This document shows positions 8,485-17,717 of a DNA stretch of 64,000 bases, in pieces. The stretch is from Fodinibius halophilus. Its GTDB lineage: Bacteria; Bacteroidota; Rhodothermia; Balneolales; Balneolaceae. The notes beneath the pieces are model-generated. The model was not told where the DNA came from. It saw nothing but the letters and a program-made list of their open reading frames with translations, and ran no database searches. The stretch spans positions 1-64,000 of the forward strand of contig NZ_JAALLS010000010.1 of NCBI RefSeq assembly GCF_011059105.1, written 5' to 3'. Every line of letters starts with the position of its first letter. Position 1 is the first letter of the stretch. Position numbers and translations under genes: made by a program.

Positions 8485-10326
8485 ATGAAACTTAGTACAA
8501 AGTTATTTATTAGTTTTTCGGTGGTAATCATACTTGTTGGTGGCATCGGTATAACTTCTTCCTATATCAATGAAGCTGTCAAAGATCAGGTTACAGCCGA
8601 AAGTGCACAAGCAATTGACGAAATTGAGCTAGCCGGGGAACTGGGGTTACAGCTATATCAAAGCCTAACAAGAACCCAATACCTGCTTGAAGATCAATAT
8701 CGTAAAAGTTTGTCGATGAGCTTTAGTCGGGGGAATAAAACCCGAGAAACATTAGTAGCAGATATTGATGAATCTTTGAACAAGTTTCGACAGACGATAA
8801 GAAAAACGCGAAAACGTATTAAAGAGGAACCATCCAATATTTTTGAAGACAGTGTTCCATCAGAAGAGGGACTTGCAGTACTTAATAAGCTGGAAAAGAA
8901 ATTTAATATCTACAGTTCATTAATTGAGCAGCTGCAAAATATAGATCCCGAAAACTACAAAGATCAGAAAGAGTTTTTTACGGTTACTATTGAACCCTAC
9001 TTTCGGTCTAACCTATTACCGCTTATCGAAAAGGGACGGAAGAAGATCCAAAATAACCATCAACAAGAAATTACTTCCATAAATAGTCAGCTAGATCGTA
9101 TTGGGTATATTTTATCGGTAGCAACAATTGTGGCAATTGTAATTGCGATTATTTTGACGTTCTTCTTATACCGTTCTATTGCTAACCCGATTAAAAAGAT
9201 AGCTGCAGCTGCAAAAAGTATTGGCCAGGGGAACCTCCATGAGCGTATTGATTACAGTTCTAAAGATGAGCTCGGAGAATTGAGCGAGACCTTTGATCAT
9301 ATGGCTGAAAGTTTAAGCCAAACAACTGTTTCTCGTGATTATGTAGATAGTATTATTGAAGCAATGGCCGATTTGCTTGTTGTAACAGATGCTGAATATA
9401 ACATAACACGGGTTAATTCTGCCGGTGTAGCTATGCTGGGATCTACCGAAGAGAAATTATTAAACGAACCGGTTCAGAATATTTTTAAAAGTTCAGTACC
9501 TGATCTTTTTGAAGAAAATGCTACCAATAGCAGTAAGGGAAACGATGCGGTATTATTAGCCTCTGATGACAGTGCTTCTTCCATTCCGGTTAGTGTTTCT
9601 AAAGGAATGATTAAAAGCAGCAAAAATACAATTAAAGGGTATGTTATTGTTGCCAGTGATATAAGTGCAGAAAAAGAAGCCCAACAAAAGATCACCCGAT
9701 CTTTACAAGAAAAAGAAGTACTGTTAGCCGAAATCCATCATCGTGTAAAAAATAACTTAGCGGTTATTTCCGGGCTCTTACAGATGCAAATCTGGGATAC
9801 TGAGAACGATTATGCTGTTTCTGCATTGCAGCAGAGTCAAATGCGGGTGCGTAGTATCGCGCTGGTCCACGAAAACCTATACCAATCTGAGAGTCTCTCT
9901 TATATCGAATTTGATTCGTTTACCGAAGACCTTCTGGAATCGATTAAAGATTCATATTTGGATGATGACATTACAATTAATACTGATATTGATAATATTG
10001 TTCTTACTGTAAGCCAGGCAATTCCTTGTTCCTTAATCATCAATGAGCTGATCTTTAACGCCTTTAAAGATGGGAATGAGGCGGCTATAAGCTTACAAAT
10101 GAAAAAGCAGAAAGAGGAGATCTACTTTATTATAAAAGATGATGGGATCGGAATTAAAGAAGAAGATTTAGATTCAGATTCATTACGCATTTCATTGCTT
10201 CAAGTGTTGGCCAATCAATTAAATGGCAGGTTAAATATCCACAAGGACAATGGGATAGCAATTGAAATCTGCTTTGTTCCCGAAGAGATTGATCCCGAAC
10301 ATAGCAACACCCTGCATTTTGGATAA
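8485..10326 (+). CDS. Membrane sensor histidine kinase (HAMP-PAS-HisKA_2-HATPase)
   Basis: The 613-residue protein opens with a transmembrane helix (about 8-27), followed by an extracytoplasmic helical region and a second transmembrane helix (about 205-228). A HAMP linker (about 229-280), a PAS domain (about 285-400) and a HisKA_2 dimerisation domain with EIHHRVKNN follow, so the phosphoacceptor is His418 or His419. The C-terminal ATPase has NELIFNAFKDG as N-box and DDGIGI as G1-like box. No response regulator gene is adjacent. The kinase core closely resembles that of the propeller kinase downstream. Confidence 0.85.
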   Translation: MKLSTKLFISFSVVIILVGGIGITSSYINEAVKDQVTAESAQAIDEIELAGELGLQLYQSLTRTQYLLEDQYRKSLSMSFSRGNKTRETLVADIDESLNKFRQTIRKTRKRIKEEPSNIFEDSVPSEEGLAVLNKLEKKFNIYSSLIEQLQNIDPENYKDQKEFFTVTIEPYFRSNLLPLIEKGRKKIQNNHQQEITSINSQLDRIGYILSVATIVAIVIAIILTFFLYRSIANPIKKIAAAAKSIGQGNLHERIDYSSKDELGELSETFDHMAESLSQTTVSRDYVDSIIEAMADLLVVTDAEYNITRVNSAGVAMLGSTEEKLLNEPVQNIFKSSVPDLFEENATNSSKGNDAVLLASDDSASSIPVSVSKGMIKSSKNTIKGYVIVASDISAEKEAQQKITRSLQEKEVLLAEIHHRVKNNLAVISGLLQMQIWDTENDYAVSALQQSQMRVRSIALVHENLYQSESLSYIEFDSFTEDLLESIKDSYLDDDITINTDIDNIVLTVSQAIPCSLIINELIFNAFKDGNEAAISLQMKKQKEEIYFIIKDDGIGIKEEDLDSDSLRISLLQVLANQLNGRLNIHKDNGIAIEICFVPEEIDPEHSNTLHFG

Positions 10327-10462
10327 TATTTAAAGTAATTAGATCCGTTTATTATATTTAATGTTAAATTAAATACAGTTTGCAGAAAGGGATGTAAATA
10401 AGTGGTGGAGAGATAAGTGAGAAAACCCTATTGGGAATTTAGATATACGAGAGTATCTTTTA

Positions 10463-10837
10463 ATGGGATTCTCTGTTGTCTTATTTCCATTTCTTGGTCA
10501 TAGTCAGCGGTATAATATAGAAGCTTTTTTGTTGATGAGGAGCTCGCCTACAGCCAGACTTTTGATGTGGTATAAACAAGCGATGGTGATCTTTGAATCG
10601 GTATATATGTAGTGGCATTACCAAGTTTAATGGTAAAAATTTTAAGAACTATCACTAACAGTGGGGGCTGAAAGCCCAATAGTACAGAAGCATTTTACGG
10701 GAATAGCAAAGAGAACTTTTGGGCCCAAATAAAATGAACTCATACGTAATGCTAACAACTATGCCTTTAATGACCAACGCGAAGAGAGTATTCAGCTTCA
10801 AATAAAAGAAGCTGCTTTAAATGTACCAGTTGCATAG
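10463..10837 (+). pseudogene. Remnant of a propeller sensor histidine kinase gene
   Basis: Reading through frameshifts, 10463-10660 encodes a signal-peptide-like start then fragments equivalent to the first propeller blade of the next gene (TSDGDL, IG, GITKFNGKNFKNYH against TSDGFI, GGLSRFDGNSFKTY). From 10733 to the TAG at 10835 an open stretch reads NELIRNANNYAFNDQREES, the N-box of a HisKA_2-type kinase ATPase domain. The middle of the protein is therefore deleted and several stops and shifts are present. It is a decayed paralogue directly upstream of the intact gene. Confidence 0.7.
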
Positions 10838-11075
10838 AATTGGTATTTTGTCTATCCAAAAGAATAAATTAACAATTTTTTCTAAGTATAGATTCTTTTA
10901 TCTTCATCGCTGTTGGAAAGAAAACTATGCGTAAAGTATTATTTTTCATAGATATATTAGTTACAATAACTATTATTTAATAATAGTTTTCTACATTAAT
11001 TGTTATTGACAGATCATTTATTTGAAATAAAAGGGGTATAAGCTGAGATGCTTAAATTAGGTTTTAGGAGCAGTA

Positions 11076-14000
11076 ATGAGATATAATTGGGTTTTTAAAA
11101 ACAAAGTTTTCTACACATTCTTATTACTGGTAGGAATACCGTTTGTAGGAGTAGCCCAGCACTACGACTTTAAAATTTATTCAGTGAATGAGGGATTGCC
11201 ACAGGGACAAGTCCATGACATGGTTCAAACCAGTGATGGTTTTATCTGGATGGCAACAAATGGTGGAGGATTAAGCCGGTTCGACGGCAACTCTTTTAAA
11301 ACCTATACCACTGAAGATGGGCTCCGTAACAATGCAATACAAAATTTATATGAAGATTCTCAGGGGCGACTTTGGGTCGCCAACTACCCGGGGGGAGTGG
11401 TAACTTTTAAAGGTGATAGCTTGGTGAATCCTTTCCCTGATGATTCGCTAACACATTATGAAGTGTGGCAAATTAAAGAGTTTAATAATGAAGTTTGGTT
11501 TGGAACTTATGGCGGAGGTATCTTTGTACTTGATGATGGAGAATTTCGTCGAATTCGTAAACAAGACGGACTTGTAAGTAATTCGATATGGGATTTTAAA
11601 CAATTCAGTGATGGGGTTATCTGGATTGCAACACAACATGGTATTTCAAAATTTGAGGATGGTTCTTTTACAAATTATACCGTTGAGGATGGAGTGAGTG
11701 GGGCAAAGGTTTATCAGATAACCGAAGATAAGAAAGGCAATTTATGGTTTGCTACCAGCGATGGGGTATCAATATGGGATGGTAAAACATTTCGAAAAAT
11801 TAAAAAGATCAATGGAATTGATTTAGGCTACGTCTTTGATGTTAAAGCGGCTGCCAACGGCAATGTATGGATAGGTACTGAGATGAAGGGCGTTTTTGTT
11901 TTTGATGGTAACAGCTACAAACATTTTACCCGCGAAAATGGACTGAGCAGTAATTATATATATACCTTTTTTGAAGATGCCAACAACAATATGTGGGTTG
12001 CAACAGACGAAAATGGAGTCAACCTTTATCGTGGGGATGCTTTTGTTTTTTATGGTAAAAATTTTGGATTTTCTTCTGATGGGGTGCTAAGTGTTGATAT
12101 TGACCGGGACGGAACTATCTGGACCGGTACCGAAAATGGAGTTGATTCTTATGACGGAGAGGAAGTTAGGCATCATCCATTGCCTGAAAGGTATGCCGAC
12201 AGTAATATCTGGGAAATTGAAGAACTACCTAATGGCAACCAGTTAATAGTGATGCCGGATAACACGTTGCTGGAGTACGATGGAGATGAGTACCACAATT
12301 TTACCAAAGAAAAGGGTCTAAAACGGTGGTATACTTATGACGTCCTTATCGATTCTAAGGGTGTATGTTGGCTTGCTACTGATTATGGCATTATTCGGTT
12401 ACAAGATGGGCAGGTAGAACATTTTACTATAGAAGATGGCTTAGTCGGTAATATTGTCCATCATATCTACGAAGACACACAGGGTGATTTCTATATTGCA
12501 ACTACTGCCGGCCTGGGGATATACGATGGCAATAGCTTTGAGAAGGTTACAATTGAAGATGGGTTAGCCCATAACAGGATTAATTATATTACAGAAGATG
12601 ATAAGGGCAATATTTGGTTGGGTTCCGCTTCCGGTGTTTCCGTTTTACAACCTCAAAATGGGGGAAGCCAATATTCAATTACTAATTTTGGTAAAGAAGC
12701 GGGTATGCGACTACTGGATTCGCATTTCATTTGGTTTGACCAAGAAGGGCACTTGTGGCAGGGAACAAATGGAGGGATAAATCGCCTTAACGTTCCCCGG
12801 TACTGGGAAACCGGAAAAATGAACCTGGTGCATTATAAATTATTTGAAGAAGGAATGGGAGCTGAGTTTAACTTCAAAGCCTTGGCAGAAGATAGTTCTG
12901 GTACGGCCTGGTTTGGTAGTATGGAGGGCGTGATGAAGCTGGATATCTCTAAGCTTAATGCCAGAACGAAAACCAACCCTCCGACGGTCTATATAACAGA
13001 TATAAAAAGGAACGTTAAAAAAGTAAAGTGGGAGAAGTATAACTCTAAGCTTGAATACCAAACCGGACGATTGATATATCCATCAGTGACTTTTCCGCCC
13101 GGTGAGCATACTTATACATTCTCTTTTTCAGGTCTGGAATACCGCCAACCGGGAAATATGGAATACCGCTACCGAATGAAAGGGTTTGAAGATACTTGGT
13201 CACCTTTATCGGCAAACAATACAGCTACCTATACAAATCTGGAGCCGGGAGATTATACTTTGATGGTTCAGGCTGTTGGCGGATCCCCCAAAATGAAATC
13301 GGAGGTGACATCATATCAATTTTCTGTTGCTTATCCCTTTTGGCACACCTACTGGTTTTATACCTTGGTGGTTATAAGTTTTGTAGGGATAATATATGGC
13401 TACATCAGGGTACGGCTGGGCATGCTCGAAAAGAATAGATTGCAAGAGTTAGTAGAAGAGCGCACAAAAGATTTACGTGAAGCACTCGGAGAAAAGGAAG
13501 TATTGATTAAAGAGATCCATCATCGAGTAAAAAACAACCTTGCCGTAATTTCAGGATTATTAGAGTTACAACAGGGATATTCAGAGGACGATTTTTCCAG
13601 AAGAGTGCTTTCCGAAAGTCAACGACGGGTACAGTCGATTTCAATGATTCATGAAAAACTATACCAGAGTGAACGCCTTGCAGAAATTGATTTCAAAAAG
13701 TACGTCAAAGAGTTCATCGATATTGTCTCCTACTCATTTAATTATACAGAAAAAGAGATTACCGTTGGAATTGATGTCGATGGCTTTAAATTAGGTGTTG
13801 ATCAAGGAATACCCTGTGGCCTTATACTAAATGAGCTTGTGAGCAATGCCTATGAACATGCGTTCGAAAATCAAGAGAAAGGTCATATTGAAATAAGCAT
13901 GAAAGAAAATGGAGAAAGTAATATTGAACTTGTTATAGCTGATAATGGTAAAGGATTACCCGAAGATTTTGATATCAGCAAAAGTGACAGTTTGGGTTTG

Positions 14001-14129
14001 TCACTTATTGAGACTCTTTCAATGCAATTAAAAGGAGATTTTGAGTTTTACAATACCACCGATGGTGCGAAATTTGAATTAGAGTTCCCCAAGAAAGAGG
14101 CCCCACTCAAGGTACCCATAGACGAATAG
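11076..14129 (+). CDS. Two-component propeller sensor histidine kinase (Reg_prop-Y_Y_Y-HisKA_2-HATPase)
   Basis: A signal peptide (residues 1-27, ending VGVAQ) exports a long sensor region of repeated blades with the GxxxWxATxxGGLSRFDGxxF pattern, typical of two tandem seven-bladed Reg_prop propellers (about 30-640). A Y_Y_Y domain follows (about 690-755), then one transmembrane helix (about 758-780), a coiled-coil linker and a HisKA_2 domain with KEIHHRVKNN, placing the acceptor His at 815 or 816. The ATPase domain has NELVSNAYEHAF and DNGKGLPED. In Bacteroidota, such proteins sense periplasmic ligands, often carbohydrates. This one lacks the fused response regulator and AraC domain of classic hybrid versions, so its partner is elsewhere. 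Confidence 0.9.
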   Translation: MRYNWVFKNKVFYTFLLLVGIPFVGVAQHYDFKIYSVNEGLPQGQVHDMVQTSDGFIWMATNGGGLSRFDGNSFKTYTTEDGLRNNAIQNLYEDSQGRLWVANYPGGVVTFKGDSLVNPFPDDSLTHYEVWQIKEFNNEVWFGTYGGGIFVLDDGEFRRIRKQDGLVSNSIWDFKQFSDGVIWIATQHGISKFEDGSFTNYTVEDGVSGAKVYQITEDKKGNLWFATSDGVSIWDGKTFRKIKKINGIDLGYVFDVKAAANGNVWIGTEMKGVFVFDGNSYKHFTRENGLSSNYIYTFFEDANNNMWVATDENGVNLYRGDAFVFYGKNFGFSSDGVLSVDIDRDGTIWTGTENGVDSYDGEEVRHHPLPERYADSNIWEIEELPNGNQLIVMPDNTLLEYDGDEYHNFTKEKGLKRWYTYDVLIDSKGVCWLATDYGIIRLQDGQVEHFTIEDGLVGNIVHHIYEDTQGDFYIATTAGLGIYDGNSFEKVTIEDGLAHNRINYITEDDKGNIWLGSASGVSVLQPQNGGSQYSITNFGKEAGMRLLDSHFIWFDQEGHLWQGTNGGINRLNVPRYWETGKMNLVHYKLFEEGMGAEFNFKALAEDSSGTAWFGSMEGVMKLDISKLNARTKTNPPTVYITDIKRNVKKVKWEKYNSKLEYQTGRLIYPSVTFPPGEHTYTFSFSGLEYRQPGNMEYRYRMKGFEDTWSPLSANNTATYTNLEPGDYTLMVQAVGGSPKMKSEVTSYQFSVAYPFWHTYWFYTLVVISFVGIIYGYIRVRLGMLEKNRLQELVEERTKDLREALGEKEVLIKEIHHRVKNNLAVISGLLELQQGYSEDDFSRRVLSESQRRVQSISMIHEKLYQSERLAEIDFKKYVKEFIDIVSYSFNYTEKEITVGIDVDGFKLGVDQGIPCGLILNELVSNAYEHAFENQEKGHIEISMKENGESNIELVIADNGKGLPEDFDISKSDSLGLSLIETLSMQLKGDFEFYNTTDGAKFELEFPKKEAPLKVPIDE

Positions 14130-14130
14130 G

Positions 14131-14829
14131 TTACAAGGACAAATAATGTTGACGTTCATCTTCAGGAAATTTTTCAATAGCATATCGAAGCATTGTTCGT
14201 GGCATCTGTTGAACATGTTGATCTAAAAACCGTTTTTCACATTTACGATCACGATTTCCTATCTCCCGAAGCATCCATCCAACGGCCTTGTGAATAAGAT
14301 CGTGGTTATCATTCAGTAGTATCTCGGCAAGGGCCAGTGTATCTTCATACTCCTCTTGATGGATAAAATAGAAGGTACTTATAATCGCAATGCGCCGTTC
14401 CCACAGGTTATCCGATTTGGCCCAGCTATACAGTATATCCCGGTCTTTATCCATAAGGTAGCGACCGACAATATAGTGTGCAGAGCTGTCCACAAGATCC
14501 CAGTTATTAACGTACCGGGTATTTCGTTTATAGAGGTTGAACAGCTTTTTATGGGAGGTTTCATCCGCTTTTTCGGCTTTATGTACCATTATAACCAAAG
14601 CACAGAGGCGTTCCTCATGCCACTCAGATTGTAGTAATTTTTCAGTTTCCGGTAGTGAGAGCTCGTTAAAATCTTTGGCAATATTACGGATTTGGGGCGT
14701 AGGGATCCCCAAAAACCGATCCCCTTCGCCATACTCTCCGGGCCCTGTTTTGAAAAACTTTTGGGAACGTTCAGCACGTTCAGGATTCTCCTTTTCTCGA
14801 AGGGCCTGCTGTACTTCTTTATGATTCAT
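14131..14829 (-). CDS. DNA alkylation repair protein (AlkD-like HEAT-repeat glycosylase)
   Basis: A 232-residue all-helical protein with the AlkD-family signatures FFKTGPGEYGEGDRFLGIPTPQIR near the N-terminus and NNWDLVDSSAHYIVG, NLWERRIAIIST and DNHDLIHKAVGWMLREIG further on. AlkD-type proteins excise bulky or positively charged alkylated bases using HEAT repeats that wrap DNA. The ATG at 14829 is chosen because an upstream extension would overlap the enoyl-CoA hydratase gene; the two genes are 10 bp apart and probably cotranscribed. It meets the propeller kinase gene tail to tail with only one base between them. Confidence 0.9.
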   Translation of the reverse strand: MNHKEVQQALREKENPERAERSQKFFKTGPGEYGEGDRFLGIPTPQIRNIAKDFNELSLPETEKLLQSEWHEERLCALVIMVHKAEKADETSHKKLFNLYKRNTRYVNNWDLVDSSAHYIVGRYLMDKDRDILYSWAKSDNLWERRIAIISTFYFIHQEEYEDTLALAEILLNDNHDLIHKAVGWMLREIGNRDRKCEKRFLDQHVQQMPRTMLRYAIEKFPEDERQHYLSL

Positions 14830-14839
14830 AACAGGTTTG

Positions 14840-15601
14840 CTACGAATTTTTAAACTCATTAATGAAATTTTTGGTGAAATCAGAAAGTACCAGGCGTCCG
14901 CTGATTTCAGCTCGTTCTTCCAATAGCTCATCCCAGTTTTCGGTGCCTTCCCAGAATACTTTTTTGAGTTCAGCCATCGCATCGGGACTGTAATCAGAGA
15001 GCTGGCTCGCTAGGTCTGCCACCTGTTTATCTAGCGCTTCGTGAGAATCACAAACTTTAGAAAAGAGTCCCTTTTGACGAGCCCATTCAGCATCATTCCA
15101 GCTGGAGGCGTCAATGGATAGGGTGCTAAATGCAGAAGTCCCGACCTTTCGCTTTACAGCCGGCCCCACCACAAACGGTCCAATACCCAAGGCGAGTTCA
15201 CTCAGCTTTATAGCCGCAGATTTGTGTGCTATGGTGTAATCTCCCGCGGAGGCGATGCCTACACCACCACCAACGGTTTTGCCCTGCACACGCACAATAG
15301 TAAGCTTGGGGCACTGCCGCATAGCGTTAAGAACTTTGGCAAAACCCATGAAGAAATGTTTGCCTTCTTCATAGTTGTCGATGGCAATCAGCTCATCAAA
15401 CGAAGCCCCTGCACAGAAAGCACCTTCGCCCCGGCTTTTGAGCACCAGTACATGTACGTACTCCTTTTCGCCCATCTCAGTGATGGTAGAGGCAAGGTCG
15501 CGCAGCATCTGGCCGGGCAAGGAATTACCTTTGGGATGATAAAATTCAATAGTTCCAATGTTGTTTTCGATGGTTGTGGTAATTTCTCCGTTTTCGGGCA
15601 T
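14840..15601 (-). CDS. Enoyl-CoA hydratase/isomerase family protein, probably phenylacetate pathway
   Basis: A 253-residue crotonase-fold protein with the oxyanion-hole segment GAFCAGASFDEL and the second glycine-rich segment VGGGVGIASAGDYTIA. KLSELALGIGPFVVGPAVKRKVG holds the position of the first catalytic glutamate. It lies downstream of paaZ on the same strand, so a PaaF-like hydration step (2,3-dehydroadipyl-CoA) is likely, but the sequence alone does not separate PaaF from other crotonases. An IS481-type element and selfish units now separate it from paaZ. Confidence 0.75.
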   Translation of the reverse strand: MPENGEITTTIENNIGTIEFYHPKGNSLPGQMLRDLASTITEMGEKEYVHVLVLKSRGEGAFCAGASFDELIAIDNYEEGKHFFMGFAKVLNAMRQCPKLTIVRVQGKTVGGGVGIASAGDYTIAHKSAAIKLSELALGIGPFVVGPAVKRKVGTSAFSTLSIDASSWNDAEWARQKGLFSKVCDSHEALDKQVADLASQLSDYSPDAMAELKKVFWEGTENWDELLEERAEISGRLVLSDFTKNFINEFKNS

Positions 15602-15691
15602 AGTGGTTGGTTTAGGTCGCGATTACACGCGGGTTTGAGTTAAAATTTCTAGTTAGCAATTTCATTCGATATTTCTGTTTTGGAGTATAGT

Positions 15692-15715
15692 ATTCAGAAC
15701 TCAGAATTCAGAATA
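15692..15715. repeat. Degenerate short tandem repeat (TCAGAAT type)
   Basis: A run of the motif ATTCAGAACTCAGAATTCAG with a 7-8-nt period (units TCAGAAC, TCAGAAT, TCAGAAT). The same unit family flanks the four-helix-bundle gene at 17.7-18.1 kb, so this copy marks the left edge of the repeat-rich block inside the paa region. Confidence 0.6.
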
Positions 15716-15825
15716 TTTTTTTAATATCGTTGTGCTCCTGGGACCCACCTCTTGTTCTCCTCCGCCGGAGGAGAGACGCTTTGTTTTATGGCGTTGCCAG
15801 GTTAAAGAACATTTCCCCTCTTGGG

Positions 15826-17159
15826 TGTATAGACCGGGGACATCCTTTACAGGTGTTCCGAGACATCCTTTACACTTTAAAAAGATCAAAAAATAGGCAT
15901 TCTTACCTTCAAAAAGGAGGCCATAATGCCTTGGAAAACCGAGGAAACGAAAATGGAACTGAAAGCCGAATTTGTCCAAATGGCAGATCAACCACAGACC
16001 AATATGAGTAAGCTTTGCCGTCGGTTTGGTATCAGCTGTCCTACCGGCTACAAGTGGCTTCGCCGCTACCAACAGGATGGCTTGGAAGGGCTGTCCGAAC
16101 GTTCCCGTCGGCCCGATAACAACCAAAACAAGACACCTGACCATATCGAGGAGCTGGTCGTGGAGGCTCGTCGTCGGGATCCCGGCTGGGGCGGCCGTAA
16201 ACTGCGCTGTCACCTGTGTAATCAAGCAAGGGCCGGAACGATCGAGGCGGCTCCGGAGCAGATTCCGGCAGCGAGCACGATAACCTCCATCTTGGATCGC
16301 CACGATATGCTCGCCGAACCTTCGGATCCGAGCCGACGAGGAAGCTGGCAGCGCTTCGAGCGGGGCGCCCCCAACGAGCTCTGGCAACTGGATTTTAAGG
16401 GCGAATTTCGCTTGGCCAACCAGCAGTATTGCTATCCGCTCACGTTGGTAGATGACCATTCCCGCTTCAGTCTGGCTGTGGCAGGATGCCCGAACCAGCA
16501 ACGGAGTACGGTTCAAGAACTGCTGATAACGGTCTTCAGGCGCTATGGACTGCCTTGGGCCATGCTCTGCGACAACGGCCCGCCGTGGGGCGCGGGGCTC
16601 GGCTGGCGCGATTGGGGACCGTTCTATACCGGGTTGGCCGTCTGGCTGATGCGGCTTGGCATTGACGTCATCTACAGCCGCCCGAACCACCCGCAGGGCA
16701 AAGGCAAAAACGAGCGGTTTAACCGAACCCGGGGTGATGAGCTGCTTGCCCACCGGCAGTTCGCCGACCACAGCGAGGCCCATGCCCGGATGGCCGACTG
16801 GCGTACCCGCTATAACACAGTCCGCCCCCATCAGCACTTGGATATGAACCCACCGGCCACACGCTACGAATCCAGCGACAGAGCATTTCCAGAGCATCTG
16901 CCGCCGGTTGCCTACGCCAGCGGTGCGACCACTCGAAAAGTAACCACCAACGGCAGGATTCGCTTTCGCGGTCAACGCTTCACGGTGGGAAAAGCCTTCA
17001 GTGGCCACCGGCTTGCGCTCCGTGCTAGTTCGGAGTCTCACACATACGACGTTTATTTTTGCAACCAACAAATTCGAACCATTAATTTAAACAAGAATGC
17101 TAATTAAACGTGTTAACCATGTCCCCGAACAGGTGTAAACCATGTCCCGGAACAGAACA
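15826..17159 (+). mobile_element. IS481-family insertion sequence (1334 bp)
   Basis: The two ends are about 50-bp imperfect inverted repeats, each with two GGGACAT-ssTTTACA-type blocks (left 15826-15875, right 17110-17159, both ends beginning TGT). A 6-bp target duplication CTTGGG lies at 15820-15825 and 17160-17165. The element carries one transposase gene. Its base composition is visibly more GC-rich than the flanking AT-rich DNA, which fits recent arrival. It disrupts copy A of the 102-bp repeat and separates the enoyl-CoA hydratase gene from the DUF559 gene. Confidence 0.9.
15926..17107 (+). CDS. IS481-family transposase (DDE)
   Basis: A 393-residue protein with an N-terminal helix-turn-helix (about 25-60, LCRRFGISCPTGYKWLRRY) and an rve integrase core. 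The catalytic triad is visible as Asp156 (WQLDFKG), Asp216 (CDNGPP) and Glu263 (HPQGKGKNERFNR). A C-terminal beta-rich tail follows. A strong ribosome binding site AAAGGAGG precedes the ATG by 5 bases. The frame is intact and the inverted repeats are present, so the element may be active. Confidence 0.93.
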   Translation: MPWKTEETKMELKAEFVQMADQPQTNMSKLCRRFGISCPTGYKWLRRYQQDGLEGLSERSRRPDNNQNKTPDHIEELVVEARRRDPGWGGRKLRCHLCNQARAGTIEAAPEQIPAASTITSILDRHDMLAEPSDPSRRGSWQRFERGAPNELWQLDFKGEFRLANQQYCYPLTLVDDHSRFSLAVAGCPNQQRSTVQELLITVFRRYGLPWAMLCDNGPPWGAGLGWRDWGPFYTGLAVWLMRLGIDVIYSRPNHPQGKGKNERFNRTRGDELLAHRQFADHSEAHARMADWRTRYNTVRPHQHLDMNPPATRYESSDRAFPEHLPPVAYASGATTRKVTTNGRIRFRGQRFTVGKAFSGHRLALRASSESHTYDVYFCNQQIRTINLNKNAN

Positions 17160-17183
17160 CTTGGGAGGGGAGTAAGGGGTGGG

Positions 17184-17561
17184 TTAGTCATCATATTTTA
17201 AAACCCACTGTTCAATAACACGCAAAACATTATCAATGTCATCAAGCACTTCTTTTTCAGAAAATCGCAAGAAGTGAACACCAAAGGATTCTATTCTCTG
17301 TTGGCGTAGTCGATCTTGCTCATATTGCGAATCATGATATTTCCCGTCTATTTCAATAGCCAGCATTAGCTCTTTACAGTAGAAATCGACGATGTAACGA
17401 TCAATAGGTTTTTGACGGTCAAAATCGAAGCCGTTGACCCGCTTTTCCCGGATATATTTCCAGAGCCTTTTCTCTGCGGGTGTACTATTATTACGAAGTT
17501 TTCGTGCCTTTTCTACCAAATGGTGTTGGTAAGGAATAATATTCAATTTTTTATTGCTCAT
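17184..17561 (-). CDS. DUF559 endonuclease-domain protein
   Basis: A 125-residue protein with the DUF559 pattern: LRNNSTPAEKRLWKYIR near the N-terminus, then DRQKPIDRYIVDFYC, LAIEIDGKYH and a C-terminal VHFLRFSEKEVL. The Asp of VDFYC and the Glu-x-Asp of IEIDG match the restriction-endonuclease-like (Vsr-related) active site, so a nuclease is likely; the biological target is unknown. The gene is boxed by two direct 102-bp repeats. Its start codon is 4 bp from copy B and its stop codon overlaps the last base of copy A. It therefore has no leader or promoter outside the repeats. Confidence 0.85.
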   Translation of the reverse strand: MSNKKLNIIPYQHHLVEKARKLRNNSTPAEKRLWKYIREKRVNGFDFDRQKPIDRYIVDFYCKELMLAIEIDGKYHDSQYEQDRLRQQRIESFGVHFLRFSEKEVLDDIDNVLRVIEQWVLKYDD

Positions 17562-17565
17562 AAGT

Positions 17566-17667
17566 ACCCACCTCTTGTTCTCCTCCGCCGGAGGAGAGAC
17601 GCTTTGGTTTCTGGCATTGCTGGGTTAAAGAATATTTCCCCTCCGGGGAGGGGATTAAGGGGTGGGT
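17566..17667. repeat. 102-bp palindromic repeat, copy B
   Basis: An intact unit with terminal inverted repeats (ACCCACCTCTT and AAGGGGTGGGT), a first hairpin CTCCTCC-GCC-GGAGGAG and a second hairpin CCCCTCC-GG-GGAGGGG. It has the same length as copy A and differs mainly in the middle spacer and second loop. It lies immediately upstream of the DUF559 start codon, so it probably carries that gene's leader. Confidence 0.85.
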
Positions 17668-17717
17668 TTAAGCCCGCCCTTGTTTTATGCTTTATACTGT
17701 TTTAATTGGCAGCATCC

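Larger units (their letters stand above)
15743..17184. repeat. 102-bp palindromic repeat, copy A, split by the IS481 element
   Basis: Positions 15743-15825 plus 17166-17184 rebuild a 102-bp unit that matches copy B at 17566-17667. It has terminal inverted repeats (ACCCACCTCTT against AAGGGGTGGGT) and two internal hairpins (CTCCTCC-GCC-GGAGGAG and CCCCTCTTGGGAGGGG). The IS landed in the loop of the second hairpin. The last base of this repeat is the last base of the DUF559 gene's stop codon on the minus strand. Confidence 0.85.

Noticed and set aside
14830-14982. N-terminal extension of the AlkD-like protein
   Set aside because: It runs into the enoyl-CoA hydratase gene, and the family start aligns with the ATG at 14829.
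15701-17071. Long minus-strand open frame opposite the IS481 transposase
   Set aside because: It is the antisense shadow of the transposase in a GC-rich element, with no recognisable domain.
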